DNA from: a virus
IMG/VR virus record: IMGVR_UViG_3300012022_000001
Location: 1 to 44,664 of that record
DNA: 44,664 nt
Strand: one strand, 5' to 3'
Shown: in pieces, positions 33,441 to 42,808 of the stretch
Position numbering within the stretch: position 1 is the first letter of the stretch
Layout: each line of letters begins with the position of its first letter
Made by a program: the position numbers and the translations under genes
Notes under the pieces: model-generated
Databases searched by the model: none
What the model was told of the DNA's origin: nothing
What the model saw: only the letters and a program-made list of their open reading frames with translations

Positions 33441-35113
33441 TATCTACTCCTGTGAAATCTTTGAATTGGTTTAATCATTTCCTCATCACCAGCTTCCATT
33501 GTTCTCATATTTCGATAGAAAGCAGTGAAATCTCCGGTATTTGCTAGCTGTTGCGTAAGATGTTCCCTTTCTTGGAACTTCTTAAATTCTTCCGCTGCTT
33601 CCTCAAAATATGATTCAGCGGTCGCGCATGCATATCTTAAATCATCGTATGCATCATCTCCCTCAAACTCTGCAACATCTTCTGCGGGTTTATTATTTTT
33701 TGGCTTATCATAATTACATGCTTTGATTGAATCAACCATTATTGGGCAACAATTAGCATGCCCATGATTAGTAGGATGATCACCTTCACACAGAAAGATT
33801 TGAAGTTTAGGTATATTCTTCTCTTCTTCAGGCGTGTCAAATAATTTCAGATATCTCTTATATGTATCAAGACCCTTTACTCGAAGGAGCCATCTTGCAT
33901 ATTCATCATTATATTTTGGCATTTCCTGCACTGGAACATGCTGCTGTTTCCATCGTAAATATTCATGAAGTAACGTCTTACCTGCAAGACGAGAGCCAGG
34001 AGTATTATCAGATAATTCAATAGGAACATCCAATGCTTCACTAATCTGCTCCTGAATAGTCTGCTCCTGTCCTCTATCCTGTTTTGCAGACCTACAGAAC
34101 TTAACAATTCTTGGATTCTCCTTTTCAATAAATTCCTTGACATACGGTGCCCATTCCTTAATCTTTGTCTTAACCCACCATTGTTCCCGGTAAAGATAGA
34201 GCCTTTTAGTTGGGGATACTGCATAATATCCAATATAAGTCATTGCAGTATAACCCCAATCACCAATTACAAACTTGGGCCACCACTCAGGAATTTGGAA
34301 TGGAGGAATACAATGTAATGCATTATCAGGTTCATCAGGATAATGTTTATCCCTAAATTCATCAAATACCTGGCCTAGATATGCATCAAAATCTCCATAT
34401 TTCTTAGCTTTCTTCTCAGCTTCATTTAATCCTTCTAACGATTGACCATACGTAGGATCAAGGTGAGGATTATCAGCTAATGTTGCGCGGACGAATATGC
34501 GGAGATTTCCACCTTTACCTTCAATAACTCTTCCACCAGGTTTATAAGGATCTATGAATCTTTTCTTAAACCATGTATGACCTATTCCACCCGGCATAGC
34601 TGCACCACGCACGATAGCAGGTAATGTCCTATCCGATGCACGTACGCGGGTGAAGGCAATATACATATACATATATTCAGTTAATGATGTCATCTCATCG
34701 GGGGTGAAGAGATTAATTTCCATTGAATCGTATTTATGAACATCATCCTCATTTTCGCAATGGCCCAAGAAAATCATTGCTCCCATATTTCCCATACCAG
34801 TTCCCCCTGCTTGATCTAGCCTAGGAAATGTCCATACCATTTCAGAACGATTTAATGTTGCTCCAAATTTAGTAAATATTTCCCTAGAACGAGGTAATAC
34901 TTCATTCCTTAATTCGGGGAAAGTCCTGCGCATGAAAACCTGTTTAAATCTAGAATTCATGTGCCATTCATGAATAATTCCATATACCAATAATACATCT
35001 GTCTTACCTGAACCAGCCCCGCCTGCATACACAGCTTCTTTAATACTCAAAGGAACCGCGAGGAAGGGTTCCTGCTTTTTATTTGGTTTCCAGTATGGTT
35101 TATCAAATGCCAT
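33440..35113 (-). CDS. Terminase large subunit
   Basis: 557 residues. ATPase: Walker A GGAGSGKT at 31-38 and Walker B INLFTPDE with D139-E140, followed by a coupling motif in IAFTRVR. Nuclease: FVIGDWGYTAMTYIGYYAV provides the first RNase H-fold Asp near residue 280, and EFEGDDAYDDLRYA near the C-terminus supplies the late acidic residues. It packages DNA into the prohead through the portal. The small-terminase candidate lies at the promoter end of the operon, not directly beside it. Confidence 0.92.
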   Translation of the reverse strand: MAFDKPYWKPNKKQEPFLAVPLSIKEAVYAGGAGSGKTDVLLVYGIIHEWHMNSRFKQVFMRRTFPELRNEVLPRSREIFTKFGATLNRSEMVWTFPRLDQAGGTGMGNMGAMIFLGHCENEDDVHKYDSMEINLFTPDEMTSLTEYMYMYIAFTRVRASDRTLPAIVRGAAMPGGIGHTWFKKRFIDPYKPGGRVIEGKGGNLRIFVRATLADNPHLDPTYGQSLEGLNEAEKKAKKYGDFDAYLGQVFDEFRDKHYPDEPDNALHCIPPFQIPEWWPKFVIGDWGYTAMTYIGYYAVSPTKRLYLYREQWWVKTKIKEWAPYVKEFIEKENPRIVKFCRSAKQDRGQEQTIQEQISEALDVPIELSDNTPGSRLAGKTLLHEYLRWKQQHVPVQEMPKYNDEYARWLLRVKGLDTYKRYLKLFDTPEEEKNIPKLQIFLCEGDHPTNHGHANCCPIMVDSIKACNYDKPKNNKPAEDVAEFEGDDAYDDLRYACATAESYFEEAAEEFKKFQEREHLTQQLANTGDFTAFYRNMRTMEAGDEEMIKPIQRFHRSR

Positions 35114-35115
35114 GA

Positions 35116-35394
35116 CTATTTTCCATGATTCATTCCATGATTTATTCTTCTATCAATAAGTTCTTCTATATCTTCCTTACGCAAGTGATTTCTTTCCTGG
35201 GTTCTTAACATGGAAATTAATTCCACATTAGAAGCGGTGTTATCCTTTATAACTTCCATTAGCATTAAACTTGTGCTTTTCCATAACTCCGTATACATTT
35301 GGACATCCTTGCGATAAAACACAAACATAAACGCCGCAAGAATCCCACCTATACCAAGAGTTGTAAACCACTTTACAAACTCCGGATCAATCAT
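35116..35394 (-). CDS. Holin-like membrane protein (BhlA/UviB type candidate)
   Basis: 92 residues. One N-terminal membrane helix (FTTLGIGGILAAFMFVFYR) followed by a charged helix (LMLMEVIKDNTASNVELISM; EDIEELIDRRINHG). A single transmembrane segment plus a charged coiled tail is the layout of BhlA/UviB holins. Position just upstream of terminase is unusual for lysis but common for this family in phages. It is the best lysis gene candidate here; the family call is by layout only. Confidence 0.5.
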   Translation of the reverse strand: MIDPEFVKWFTTLGIGGILAAFMFVFYRKDVQMYTELWKSTSLMLMEVIKDNTASNVELISMLRTQERNHLRKEDIEELIDRRINHGMNHGK

Positions 35395-35396
35395 TA

Positions 35397-35624
35397 TTAG
35401 GCTCGTTTCAGGGTCACAATAGTTCCGCTTGCAGTGGAACGAATGAAAGCAGAAGCTAACTCCGCTTGGTTATTTGTCAAAGTAACTGCTGCATAAGTAG
35501 AATTATCCTGAGAAGTTTCAATTGCCCCGGACGCGCGCACTAATACCCTACTTGCAGGCATTGCATATCCTTGATTCTGAACCAAAGTAGTAGCAGGTCC
35601 TATCGTAAGTAATTCAGGCATCAT
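35397..35624 (-). CDS. Small beta-rich virion protein candidate
   Basis: 75 residues. YAMPASRVLVRASGAIETSQ, then TYAAVTLTNNQAELASAFIR and GTIVTLKRA. Short beta strands and no charged helices. It overlaps the upstream gene by four bases. Possibly a head fibre or tail decoration subunit. Confidence 0.5.
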   Translation of the reverse strand: MMPELLTIGPATTLVQNQGYAMPASRVLVRASGAIETSQDNSTYAAVTLTNNQAELASAFIRSTASGTIVTLKRA

Positions 35625-36148
35625 GCACTCCTTGTAATGGAAGTGGGATTAACTGGATCATTCAATGTAAATGTCATTAATGTTGTACTTCCATCGGGCT
35701 TCCTAACTGTAACTGTAGTGCCTGTAACAATTCTTTCCTGTAAATATTGGTTAATCATATACAATGCCTGCTCTATTGAGGGCATAGTTCCATCTGAAGC
35801 AGCATTATCAGGTAATGTATATGTGGGATACATTAATTCATCTAAACTTCTAAGGGAAGTCTGAATTACAATAATCTGGTCCGCCCATTCCGCGCCAGCT
35901 ACATCACTAAAAAGAACCACTATATTATCTGCATTCATTTCAGTTGCAGTTAAACTAACCTGAACTGATTTACCAGCAGGCGGAGTTGTAGAAGGAAGAT
36001 TCGTTAAGTTTACGAATGATCCCCCATCTTTACTTACTTGAACATCCCCCGCTGCAAGAGTAGGAGTATTCTGTAAAAGATTAGGATCAGTCTGACTAGT
36101 TAAACCAGTATAAAATGTAAAGGCTGTGTTTCTTTTTGGAAAAGCCAT
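35621..36148 (-). CDS. Virion surface or fibre-type protein
   Basis: 175 residues. KRNTAFTFYTGLTSQTDPNL, DVQVSKDGGSFVNLTNLPST, GKSVQVSLTATEMNADNIVV and VLFSDVAGAEWADQIIVIQT form a beta-sandwich found in many phage structural proteins, followed by helix IEQALYMINQYLQERIV. It is probably a component of the tail or capsid surface. Coupled by four bases to the next gene. Confidence 0.6.
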   Translation of the reverse strand: MAFPKRNTAFTFYTGLTSQTDPNLLQNTPTLAAGDVQVSKDGGSFVNLTNLPSTTPPAGKSVQVSLTATEMNADNIVVLFSDVAGAEWADQIIVIQTSLRSLDELMYPTYTLPDNAASDGTMPSIEQALYMINQYLQERIVTGTTVTVRKPDGSTTLMTFTLNDPVNPTSITRSA

Positions 36149-36156
36149 ATCCCAAC

Positions 36157-36477
36157 CTAAGGAAACTGAACATCCCCGCCAATATTAAAATCACCTATAT
36201 TTAGAATCCTTCTATTTCCAGGGCTTACTCTAAATACATCATATACATATTTATCTGGCTGAATATTTAACGTAGCCGAGGGAATAATTACCATATATTC
36301 ACCCGCAGGACCATTGGTATTTACAGCAGTAACTTGGAAAATTTTATTTGGAGAATTAAACGCTTTAGCCACAGTTAGGGAAATTACCCATCCTGTAATA
36401 TCCCGAGGAGGAACCATGCTGAAATTAAGTTCTATATCTTCCCCACGATAAACTTGAATACTTTGAACTACTGGCAT
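36157..36477 (-). CDS. BppU-like small virion protein
   Basis: 106 residues. SIQVYRGEDIELNFSMVPPR, then DITGWVISLTVAKAFNSPNK and AGEYMVIIPSATLNI, ending DVFRVSPGNRRILNIGDFNI. The strand order and the RGED start resemble small beta-sandwich domains at the N-terminus of baseplate proteins such as BppU. Possibly connects fibres to the virion. It overlaps the repeat protein's stop by ten bases. Confidence 0.55.
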   Translation of the reverse strand: MPVVQSIQVYRGEDIELNFSMVPPRDITGWVISLTVAKAFNSPNKIFQVTAVNTNGPAGEYMVIIPSATLNIQPDKYVYDVFRVSPGNRRILNIGDFNIGGDVQFP

Positions 36478-39400
36478 TCGTCACCCCCAGACTCTAAATC
36501 GTAGATAATAATACCCGAATTAAAGTCGAGAATTTCAATAGCAGATTCAAGATCATATTCGATCAAGGCGGAATCGATACAAATTATGCGTCCCTGAACA
36601 TTAGGAAGAATATATGCTCGTACTATATGATCCTGCCCACCCCTTCTAATACGAAGGAATACAGGCCAATCATGTTGTGCGAAAGGAGTTGCTCCTACAA
36701 CTGCTGTAAGAACATCTAACGGATTATCTAACCAAGTTTCAGCAATTCTTCTCTTAATTCCAACCGGATATTCAATAAATCTAAATGGCTTATTTCCATC
36801 TAAGAATCTTGTTCTATCTGAAATTTGGGTAATTAAAGAGATATCTCGTCTCTTCCTTAAAGGATTAGGCCAATCCTTTTGAGATACAGATGTAACAGGG
36901 ATAGGTCCTAATGTATTCTGCTGAAGATTAACTATCCAATCATAAATTGGCTTCTTTTTACTTAGAGGGAGAGCAGTTGAACTCGCAATTAATGGCTGTT
37001 CCTCAATTCTATTAAAATATTTCCAATCAATTATTGCTCTTTTCCTTGCAATTGGATTGGGCCAATTAATGGGTTGAGTAGGATCGGCAGTTGTACTTGT
37101 ATCTATTGCATACCAGAATACCCAGGGCTGTCTTAATTTCCTCTCCAATATTGGATTAGGCAGGAATCCTGGGATTAATGGAGCTTCTCCCACTCCTGGG
37201 TCTAATGTAGATTGGAGAAGATTAACTATGTGAGTTTCAGCTATCTTTGTTTTTAATAAAGGGTTAGGCCAGGATAAAAGAATTAAAGGTTCCGTCTCCT
37301 GTATTTGGGAGATGAAGATAAAGGTCTGAACCGGAGGATGAATATGAATTGGATTTGGCCAATCTAACTGACGATTAGGTAATGGCTCATCGTAATAACT
37401 CGGGCGCGCCTGTATCCAATCCTTTACTACACTTCTTAATCTTAATACCGGATTAGGCCAATTATACTGTGCTATTGGAGCATCACTAACTGCAAGAGAA
37501 TCACTTAACCAAGTTTGAGCAATAATCTTCTTTAAAACAGGAGTCTGGAAGAACTGTTTACCTACAGGAAGATTAGTAATTGGAGACGCAACTAATGGCC
37601 GTTGAATCCATGTATGAGGTATTGGTTTACGACGTGCCGGGGGTAATGCTGTCCATTGAACAATACGTGGTTCATTAGTATCAATTACATAATAGAATTC
37701 ATGTTTTTGTGTATAAAGCTTCTTTCTTAATGGATTCGGAGCACTCTGTTGTTTAAATGGAATTGTAGTTCCGGGTAATGGAATTTCTCCAGTATATGTA
37801 TTTATATCAACAATTAATCCAAATAACTTATCGGTGGGAACCGGCCAATCAGCTTGACCAAAGGGTTTACCTGTAGGTTCAATGTAATAAGCAGGGCGCG
37901 TTTGAATCCATGTATTAGGGATAGGCCGAGTTCTAACTACAGGATTAGTAGTAAATTGTTTACCAACTATAGTTTGATCTGTTAATAATTGTAATGATCT
38001 GGATTGTAACCAAGTCCTATTTATAACTGGATATGGTTTAACTAAAGGATTTCCCATTGCTCCGGAGAGTAATGGTTGAGGATTAGTATCTAGCCCAAAT
38101 AGTGTAAAGCAGGTAATATCTCCGGGCGCGCCAATCCCCAGAGTAATTATACAACTGAATCCCTGAGGACTGGAGAGATACTGAGGCTTAGGAAGAATTA
38201 AATCCTGTCTAATCCTGGCCTTGATTAAGGGATTTGGATATATAATTGGAGTGAAAGGCTCTCCAACATCTCTAGTTAATTGGAAACTAGTTGTATATCC
38301 TCTTTGTGAATACTCCTTCCTAGATAAAGGATTAGGAAATGGCGAAGGATTTCTTGGACCATCAGGTAAAGCAACTAAAGCAAAGTTATTATAATTCCAA
38401 ACTAATGCTGATTTAATTGCTCTACGTGGTAAAGGCCAATCAGATTGTCTTACTAATGGAGTTTCTCCCGGCGCGGTTGGGGGACTAGTTGAAACATCTA
38501 TAATTAATCCAGGTTTTCTTGGATATGATTGTCCAATATAAAGACTTAATGGAGTATCTAGAATTGGAGCTAAAGTATTTTGTAATAGATTATTTGTCCA
38601 ATCCCTCCCACCCTTCTTAGGAAGTAATGGATTGGGCCAGTTATATTGATTATTAGGAGTTAAATCAACGTAATATTCTGGGCGCGCCTGTTCCCATCCC
38701 CTGTTTTGTTTCCCTCCGATTAGAGGATTAGGATAATCTACAGGAGTGAATGGTATTTCAGTAGGTTCTTCTAATTGTTTGAAATTAATCCAATCCTGTC
38801 CTGTCTTAATTCTTGGTAAGGGATTGGGCCAGTCGTATTGATTAAACCCTACCTGATCCTCATAAAATTGAGGTCTTTCCTCTACAAATCCTATATTCGG
38901 TCTACCCTTAATTAGAGGATTAGGCCAATCATACTGATTTGCAGGGGTGTTATCTATAGAAAACTGGGGTCTATCTTTAGTGAAACCTACATTGGGCCTT
39001 CCCTTGTATAATGGGTTAGGCCAATCATACTGATTAAATCCTACTTCGTCCTCGTAATACTGGGGCCTGGGTAAAGTAAATCCTACTAGATTTTTCCCAC
39101 CTATCAATGGATTATTCCATGATACTGGGACGAAGGGAGGAACTTCCTCAGGCGCGAATTGTGGTAATGTGGTATAACTATAATTTAATGGTTGTTTCTT
39201 CCACTGGTCAGGATTTCTCCAATCGATAGGAATGAAAGGAGAAGTTCCATCTTCCTGTGGACGAGAACTAATATCAACTGCTAATTGGCTTGTAGTCCTT
39301 AAGGGATTAGGCCAATCATTTTGATTATAAGGTTTAACTTCCTCAGGAGCAAGAGTAGATTGAAGAAGATTAACTGCTAGGGAAAGAATTGCAGTAGATG

Positions 39401-40109
39401 CAGGTAATCTTGGGGAGAAATGAGTAGGAGCAGTAGTGGTTTCAGCTTGAATAGGATCTGCGGGCGTAAATGCTATAGTAAACGCGGTCCAATCATCTAA
39501 TGCTCCTGTTACATCCCATACTCCAGCATCTTCACTCGAAGCATTTAACTGGCGCGCCGCAGAAGCCATTGTGCAGTTAGCAGTAATGGCCCCGCCCGTT
39601 CCTGTAGTTACAATTCCAGATTGATTTAAAGTATAGTTAGCGGGATAAGCAGTAATTCCCGTCTGCTCTCCTTCCATTGAATAATGAGTCCACCAAAGAT
39701 AATCTTTAGACCCAACATTAGGATTACAGTTTCCTGCATTGGGTTCTGTAGCTGCTCCAGTTCCTTGCGTTCCAAGGAAGGGAGGAATTTTCCATGATGC
39801 ATCTTGAACTGAAACTGCTATAGAAATGAATTTAGCATTGGCGGTAGTAATACTTATTGTAGTTCCGCCTTCATCTCCTTGGGCCAATTTCCATGCTATT
39901 GCCACTTCATCATCAGATGCATCAGGGGAAGCATCAAATAATTCATTCCAACTTGAATTAGGCCAAGTAATTGCACCTAATACAGTTACACGCATTATTA
40001 CAACAATTATATCCCCGGCTACAACGGTTGCAGGCAAACTGATAGTATGTGTAGTTTCTGCTACGGTAGCACTATCAGTTGCCTGTGACCGAATAGAGGG
40101 AAAAGCCAT
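36468..40109 (-). CDS. Giant W-P-N-P repeat virion protein
   Basis: 1213 residues, the longest gene here. Residues 1-215 form a beta-sandwich-like domain (ATVAETTHTISLPATVVAG; DAGVWDVTGALDDWTAFTIA). Residues 260-1160 contain about 25 degenerate units of 30-40 residues centred on DWPNPL or variants (YPNPL, WPLPR, TNPV), each followed by a basic patch and an aromatic strand (for example DWPNPLIKGRPNIGFVEERP). The end (ALIEYDLESAIEILDFNSGI) has two short beta repeats. A long, Pro/Trp-punctuated rod suggests a fibre or a virion surface polymer, but no function is known to me. It lies among lectin-like proteins. Confidence 0.6.
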   Translation of the reverse strand: MAFPSIRSQATDSATVAETTHTISLPATVVAGDIIVVIMRVTVLGAITWPNSSWNELFDASPDASDDEVAIAWKLAQGDEGGTTISITTANAKFISIAVSVQDASWKIPPFLGTQGTGAATEPNAGNCNPNVGSKDYLWWTHYSMEGEQTGITAYPANYTLNQSGIVTTGTGGAITANCTMASAARQLNASSEDAGVWDVTGALDDWTAFTIAFTPADPIQAETTTAPTHFSPRLPASTAILSLAVNLLQSTLAPEEVKPYNQNDWPNPLRTTSQLAVDISSRPQEDGTSPFIPIDWRNPDQWKKQPLNYSYTTLPQFAPEEVPPFVPVSWNNPLIGGKNLVGFTLPRPQYYEDEVGFNQYDWPNPLYKGRPNVGFTKDRPQFSIDNTPANQYDWPNPLIKGRPNIGFVEERPQFYEDQVGFNQYDWPNPLPRIKTGQDWINFKQLEEPTEIPFTPVDYPNPLIGGKQNRGWEQARPEYYVDLTPNNQYNWPNPLLPKKGGRDWTNNLLQNTLAPILDTPLSLYIGQSYPRKPGLIIDVSTSPPTAPGETPLVRQSDWPLPRRAIKSALVWNYNNFALVALPDGPRNPSPFPNPLSRKEYSQRGYTTSFQLTRDVGEPFTPIIYPNPLIKARIRQDLILPKPQYLSSPQGFSCIITLGIGAPGDITCFTLFGLDTNPQPLLSGAMGNPLVKPYPVINRTWLQSRSLQLLTDQTIVGKQFTTNPVVRTRPIPNTWIQTRPAYYIEPTGKPFGQADWPVPTDKLFGLIVDINTYTGEIPLPGTTIPFKQQSAPNPLRKKLYTQKHEFYYVIDTNEPRIVQWTALPPARRKPIPHTWIQRPLVASPITNLPVGKQFFQTPVLKKIIAQTWLSDSLAVSDAPIAQYNWPNPVLRLRSVVKDWIQARPSYYDEPLPNRQLDWPNPIHIHPPVQTFIFISQIQETEPLILLSWPNPLLKTKIAETHIVNLLQSTLDPGVGEAPLIPGFLPNPILERKLRQPWVFWYAIDTSTTADPTQPINWPNPIARKRAIIDWKYFNRIEEQPLIASSTALPLSKKKPIYDWIVNLQQNTLGPIPVTSVSQKDWPNPLRKRRDISLITQISDRTRFLDGNKPFRFIEYPVGIKRRIAETWLDNPLDVLTAVVGATPFAQHDWPVFLRIRRGGQDHIVRAYILPNVQGRIICIDSALIEYDLESAIEILDFNSGIIIYDLESGGDECQ
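36645..39325 (-). repeat. About 25 coding repeats with W-P-N-P core
   Basis: Within the 1213-residue protein a motif like Q-x-D-W-P-N-P-L recurs roughly every 90-130 bases. At DNA level the conserved part reads like GGATTAGGCCAATC on the given strand, best preserved at 38820-39025. Units diverge towards the C-terminus (QTP, ALP, FPNP). All remain in one reading frame, so it is a protein repeat. Confidence 0.85.
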
Positions 40110-40112
40110 TTT

Positions 40113-40811
40113 TTAAATTCTTTTCGCTCCAATTATCGTAACGAAAGGCAAAGCAACTGGGCCACCACCTCTATCACTAATATTGCGCGCCCGCCAATAA
40201 TCATGTCTAGTATCATAATCCGTAGAAATTCCTTGGCGGCCGCCTATACCACAAAAATTATCATCACTATCATCATGTCTATCTACCGAAGAATCACTTC
40301 CGGGGGACCAATCTGGAGATGCATCACTACCTAACCAACCTGGATCAGATGGTTTACTAGAACCATGATCCTGTAACCAAACAAAAAATGCTACATTTTC
40401 TCCAACTGCTCCAGTTGCAGCAATTCTAATAGTTACAAAATTGCCTGCTGTATAAGTTCCAAAACTATTTTGAAATACTGTTGATCTACTCCCCGCATTG
40501 AATCTATGTATATTTACAAATAATCCCCCAACATCCTCCACTGTTATACCATAATAATCTACTGCGCTTGAATTTATCCTAACCGCAGGGCCAACACCCC
40601 TTTCGCCTGATGCTGGTAATGCAAAAGTAGATTGACATTCTTGCTCAAGATTACCAGGGCTAGTATTATATCTAATTTGTGGCGGAGTTCCACCATTAGT
40701 AACAACATCTAATTCAAAATTAGTTGAATCCCATACAGCGGAACCATTTTGATTTACCCAACGTGGGGTTCCACCATAAGGATCTGTTGAAAAATCATCG
40801 GATAAATTCAT
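40113..40811 (-). CDS. Lectin-like virion protein
   Basis: 232 residues. MNLSDDFSTDPYGGTPRWVN, AVWDSTNFELDVVTNGG, then GVGPAVRINSSAVDYYGITV and NFVTIRIAATGAVGENVAFF: the strand pattern of a concanavalin-like/LamG sandwich that binds sugars. The C-terminus is Asp/Ser/Gly rich (SPDWSPGSDSSVDRHDDSDD), possibly calcium binding. Likely a surface or fibre protein used for carbohydrate recognition. Confidence 0.58.
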   Translation of the reverse strand: MNLSDDFSTDPYGGTPRWVNQNGSAVWDSTNFELDVVTNGGTPPQIRYNTSPGNLEQECQSTFALPASGERGVGPAVRINSSAVDYYGITVEDVGGLFVNIHRFNAGSRSTVFQNSFGTYTAGNFVTIRIAATGAVGENVAFFVWLQDHGSSKPSDPGWLGSDASPDWSPGSDSSVDRHDDSDDNFCGIGGRQGISTDYDTRHDYWRARNISDRGGGPVALPFVTIIGAKRI

Positions 40812-40814
40812 ATA

Positions 40815-41720
40815 TTACCAAATAGGACCAGTCCAGTAATCTGCTACAACAAAATCGTCTAAGAATGCATGTTCAGTTCCATTACCTAAATAATCAGCAA
40901 ACTCCCAATAACCACAAAAAGTTCTTTCCCCTACTACAAATCCACGCCCATTAGATTGGTATGATTCTGTGGGTGCGCCTACACTAGAATCTCTCTGAAT
41001 CATTTTAGTTACGCCAGAATCACCTTGACGTTTCATGTAAATTGCAGTCAAAAGATTTTCTTCACTTTGCATCATGCAGAACCATACAAATTCATTATCA
41101 ATGAAGGTAGCTAAATCTGGATTAATATTTACTCCATCATCAAAAAAGAAACCCCCCGCCCCGCCAACTGTAAGAGAAAACTTGAGACGTCCACTACCAT
41201 CTCCTACTAAATAATTTACCCATCTTGTTCTGAAATTAACACTATCTGGACCTGAACCATCTGCAAGATATTGACGTGCATCAAGAAATTTTAATGGATT
41301 AGTTAAATTCCGAAGTGTATTTACAAATGATGTACTTAATTTCATCGTAAAAGAATAAAACACTGTACGCCAATCATCTACTGCACCTATGCCTGGATTA
41401 TTATATAACCATCCAGTACTATCTTCTCCTGTAGCCTGTATGCAAGTAGTTCTCCATCCTCCTGAACTACTCCGACCAAAAGTAGAACCCCAAGTACATG
41501 AAGAAGATGGAGGACTAGGTTGAACTTGACTAGTAATTTCTGTTTCATAATCACGGGACATCCATAAATTTCCAGTAGTAGGAAATCCATCAGGATTATT
41601 ATTGGAACCCCCACCACCCCCACCGCTAAGTGGTCTTATAATAAATTGTCCTCTCTCATCTTTAACTACACGGCGAGCTAATTGACTCATTGGATCAATT
41701 AAATCCCGCCGTGTAATCAT
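40815..41720 (-). CDS. Lectin-like virion protein with Gly linker
   Basis: 301 residues. N-terminal ITRRDLIDPMSQLARRVVKD then a poly-Gly linker (LSGGGGGGSNNN) and a beta-sandwich with FYSFTMKLSTSFVNTLRNLT, DNEFVWFCMMQSEENLLTAI and CGYWEFADYLGNGTEHAFLD, then DDFVVADYWTGPIW. It resembles concanavalin-type domains in phage fibres. The N-terminal part probably anchors it to the virion; that division is inferred from the linker. Confidence 0.58.
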   Translation of the reverse strand: MITRRDLIDPMSQLARRVVKDERGQFIIRPLSGGGGGGSNNNPDGFPTTGNLWMSRDYETEITSQVQPSPPSSSCTWGSTFGRSSSGGWRTTCIQATGEDSTGWLYNNPGIGAVDDWRTVFYSFTMKLSTSFVNTLRNLTNPLKFLDARQYLADGSGPDSVNFRTRWVNYLVGDGSGRLKFSLTVGGAGGFFFDDGVNINPDLATFIDNEFVWFCMMQSEENLLTAIYMKRQGDSGVTKMIQRDSSVGAPTESYQSNGRGFVVGERTFCGYWEFADYLGNGTEHAFLDDFVVADYWTGPIW

Positions 41721-41725
41721 TTTAA

Positions 41726-42220
41726 TCAGAGAGTTTCAAAAACGATATTCGAACCAAGTAATCCAGGAGTACCCCCAGTAAATGCATTCAAGGAAAGTTC
41801 TCCCAAGGATGCAGTATTACCGAGATAACTGATTATTTCATCTGGTCCATTCACCCATCTAACTACGCCACCAAAAGCATTGAAAGAAAGATTAAGGAGC
41901 ATACCCAAGGTTGAACTACGCTGTGGTTTAGTAGTGGAAGCTGCGTAACTAACTGGAGGTGCAGCTAAAGCAGCAGTAGAAGGATCTAATGCAGCCAAAC
42001 GTGCAGCAGTTAAAGTAGCTCCAACTGTAGAAGTCCTACCTAATACCATAAAGGTAGGAGAACTCGCGCCCGCTTGACCGCCTAAATAAACTTCTCTTAA
42101 TTCTCCACGTTGCGTAGCTGAACCACCCTGCACAGTATGATGACCGTTATCGGTCATGTTAGTTGTATCTGCTACTGCTACGGGAGTCCAAGAAGGAATT
42201 GCTGCACCCCAACGAGCCAT
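41726..42220 (-). CDS. Conserved small virion protein
   Basis: 164 residues, AGGAGG upstream. Pattern: VADTTNMTDNGHHTVQGGSA, LREVYLGGQAGASSPTFMVL, STVGATLTAARLAALDPSTA, STTKPQRSSTLGMLLNLSFN, GGVVRWVNGPDEIISYLGNT. I recognise this as a phage structural family common among tailed phages of environmental bacteria, probably a capsid or fibre surface subunit. Part of it (NAFGGVVRWV) is echoed in the Tat-signal protein at 13069. Confidence 0.62.
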   Translation of the reverse strand: MARWGAAIPSWTPVAVADTTNMTDNGHHTVQGGSATQRGELREVYLGGQAGASSPTFMVLGRTSTVGATLTAARLAALDPSTAALAAPPVSYAASTTKPQRSSTLGMLLNLSFNAFGGVVRWVNGPDEIISYLGNTASLGELSLNAFTGGTPGLLGSNIVFETL

Positions 42221-42223
42221 AAT

Positions 42224-42310
42224 CTACCTCCTATTTCTGACCAACGAACTGAGACAAAGGACTAAAAACAACATAAGGAAGAATGCATGCGCGGTTAAAT
42301 ATCTTATCAT
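42224..42310 (-). CDS. Tiny single-helix membrane peptide
   Basis: 28 residues: MIRYLTAHAFFLMLFLVLCL then SSLVRNRR. The start overlaps the preceding stop (ATGA) and the last codons contain the AGGAGG site of the next gene. One hydrophobic helix with a basic end. Could be a membrane peptide (lysis or envelope) or a coupling leader. Confidence 0.5.
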   Translation of the reverse strand: MIRYLTAHAFFLMLFLVLCLSSLVRNRR

Positions 42311-42657
42311 TGGTCGGTAAGAATGATTAAAGGATCATTGGGGTTCTTTTGATTGTGATTATCAACCTGCTCTAATAATCTTGCTAAAGGTTGACATTCT
42401 TTATTGCATATTGGATTATCACATATATAATGATCACACTTTGCACAATATCCCCGAGGACGTTCACGTAAAGGATTCAATATAACTTGACTCCCACAAT
42501 GAGAGCAAAGTTGAACATCCCGTTCATAGACCGCGCCTGCTTTAACTACAGGTGCAATTCCTTGTAATTGCAAAGGAATATCTTCTGGATTTATACCAGG
42601 AGATTCTGAATGGTCTATAATTAAATATCCTGATCTATCTTTGAGGGAGTGTTTCAT
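42307..42657 (-). CDS. Zinc-ribbon protein
   Basis: 116 residues from the ATG at 42657; a TTG at 42669 is an alternative. CSHCGSQVIL, then GYCAKCDHYICDNPICNKEC gives two to three CxxC pairs (double zinc ribbon). The C-terminus is a helix (LARLLEQVDNHNQKNPND). Function unknown; it overlaps the start of the small membrane peptide. Confidence 0.6.
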   Translation of the reverse strand: MKHSLKDRSGYLIIDHSESPGINPEDIPLQLQGIAPVVKAGAVYERDVQLCSHCGSQVILNPLRERPRGYCAKCDHYICDNPICNKECQPLARLLEQVDNHNQKNPNDPLIILTDQ

Positions 42658-42808
42658 ATAGTTTACCAATGGGGGAAATTACTGGTAATGGTTCACATTT
42701 CTTTATAGGAAGAATTAATTCCCCCCAATGATCATTTATTAAATAGAAAACTTCCTTGGTTAATACTTGATGTCCCTCTGAAGTTCGGATTATGATGTAA
42801 TCTCTCAC
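42635..42808 (-). CDS. Small hypothetical protein, GTG start
   Basis: 57 residues with a GTG start overlapping the preceding stop (GTGA): MRDYIIIRTSEGHQVLTKEV then FYLINDHWGELILPIKKCEP. Beta-rich. It fills an otherwise empty 135-base gap in the operon and overlaps the next gene by 23 bases. Coupled start is the main support. Confidence 0.5.
   Translation of the reverse strand: MRDYIIIRTSEGHQVLTKEVFYLINDHWGELILPIKKCEPLPVISPIGKLYETLPQR

Noticed and set aside
36645-39325. Regularly spaced GGATTAGGCCAATC-like repeats resembling a CRISPR array
   Set aside because: They are imperfect, vary in spacing, have no unique spacers and all lie in one long open reading frame, coding the W-P-N-P units.
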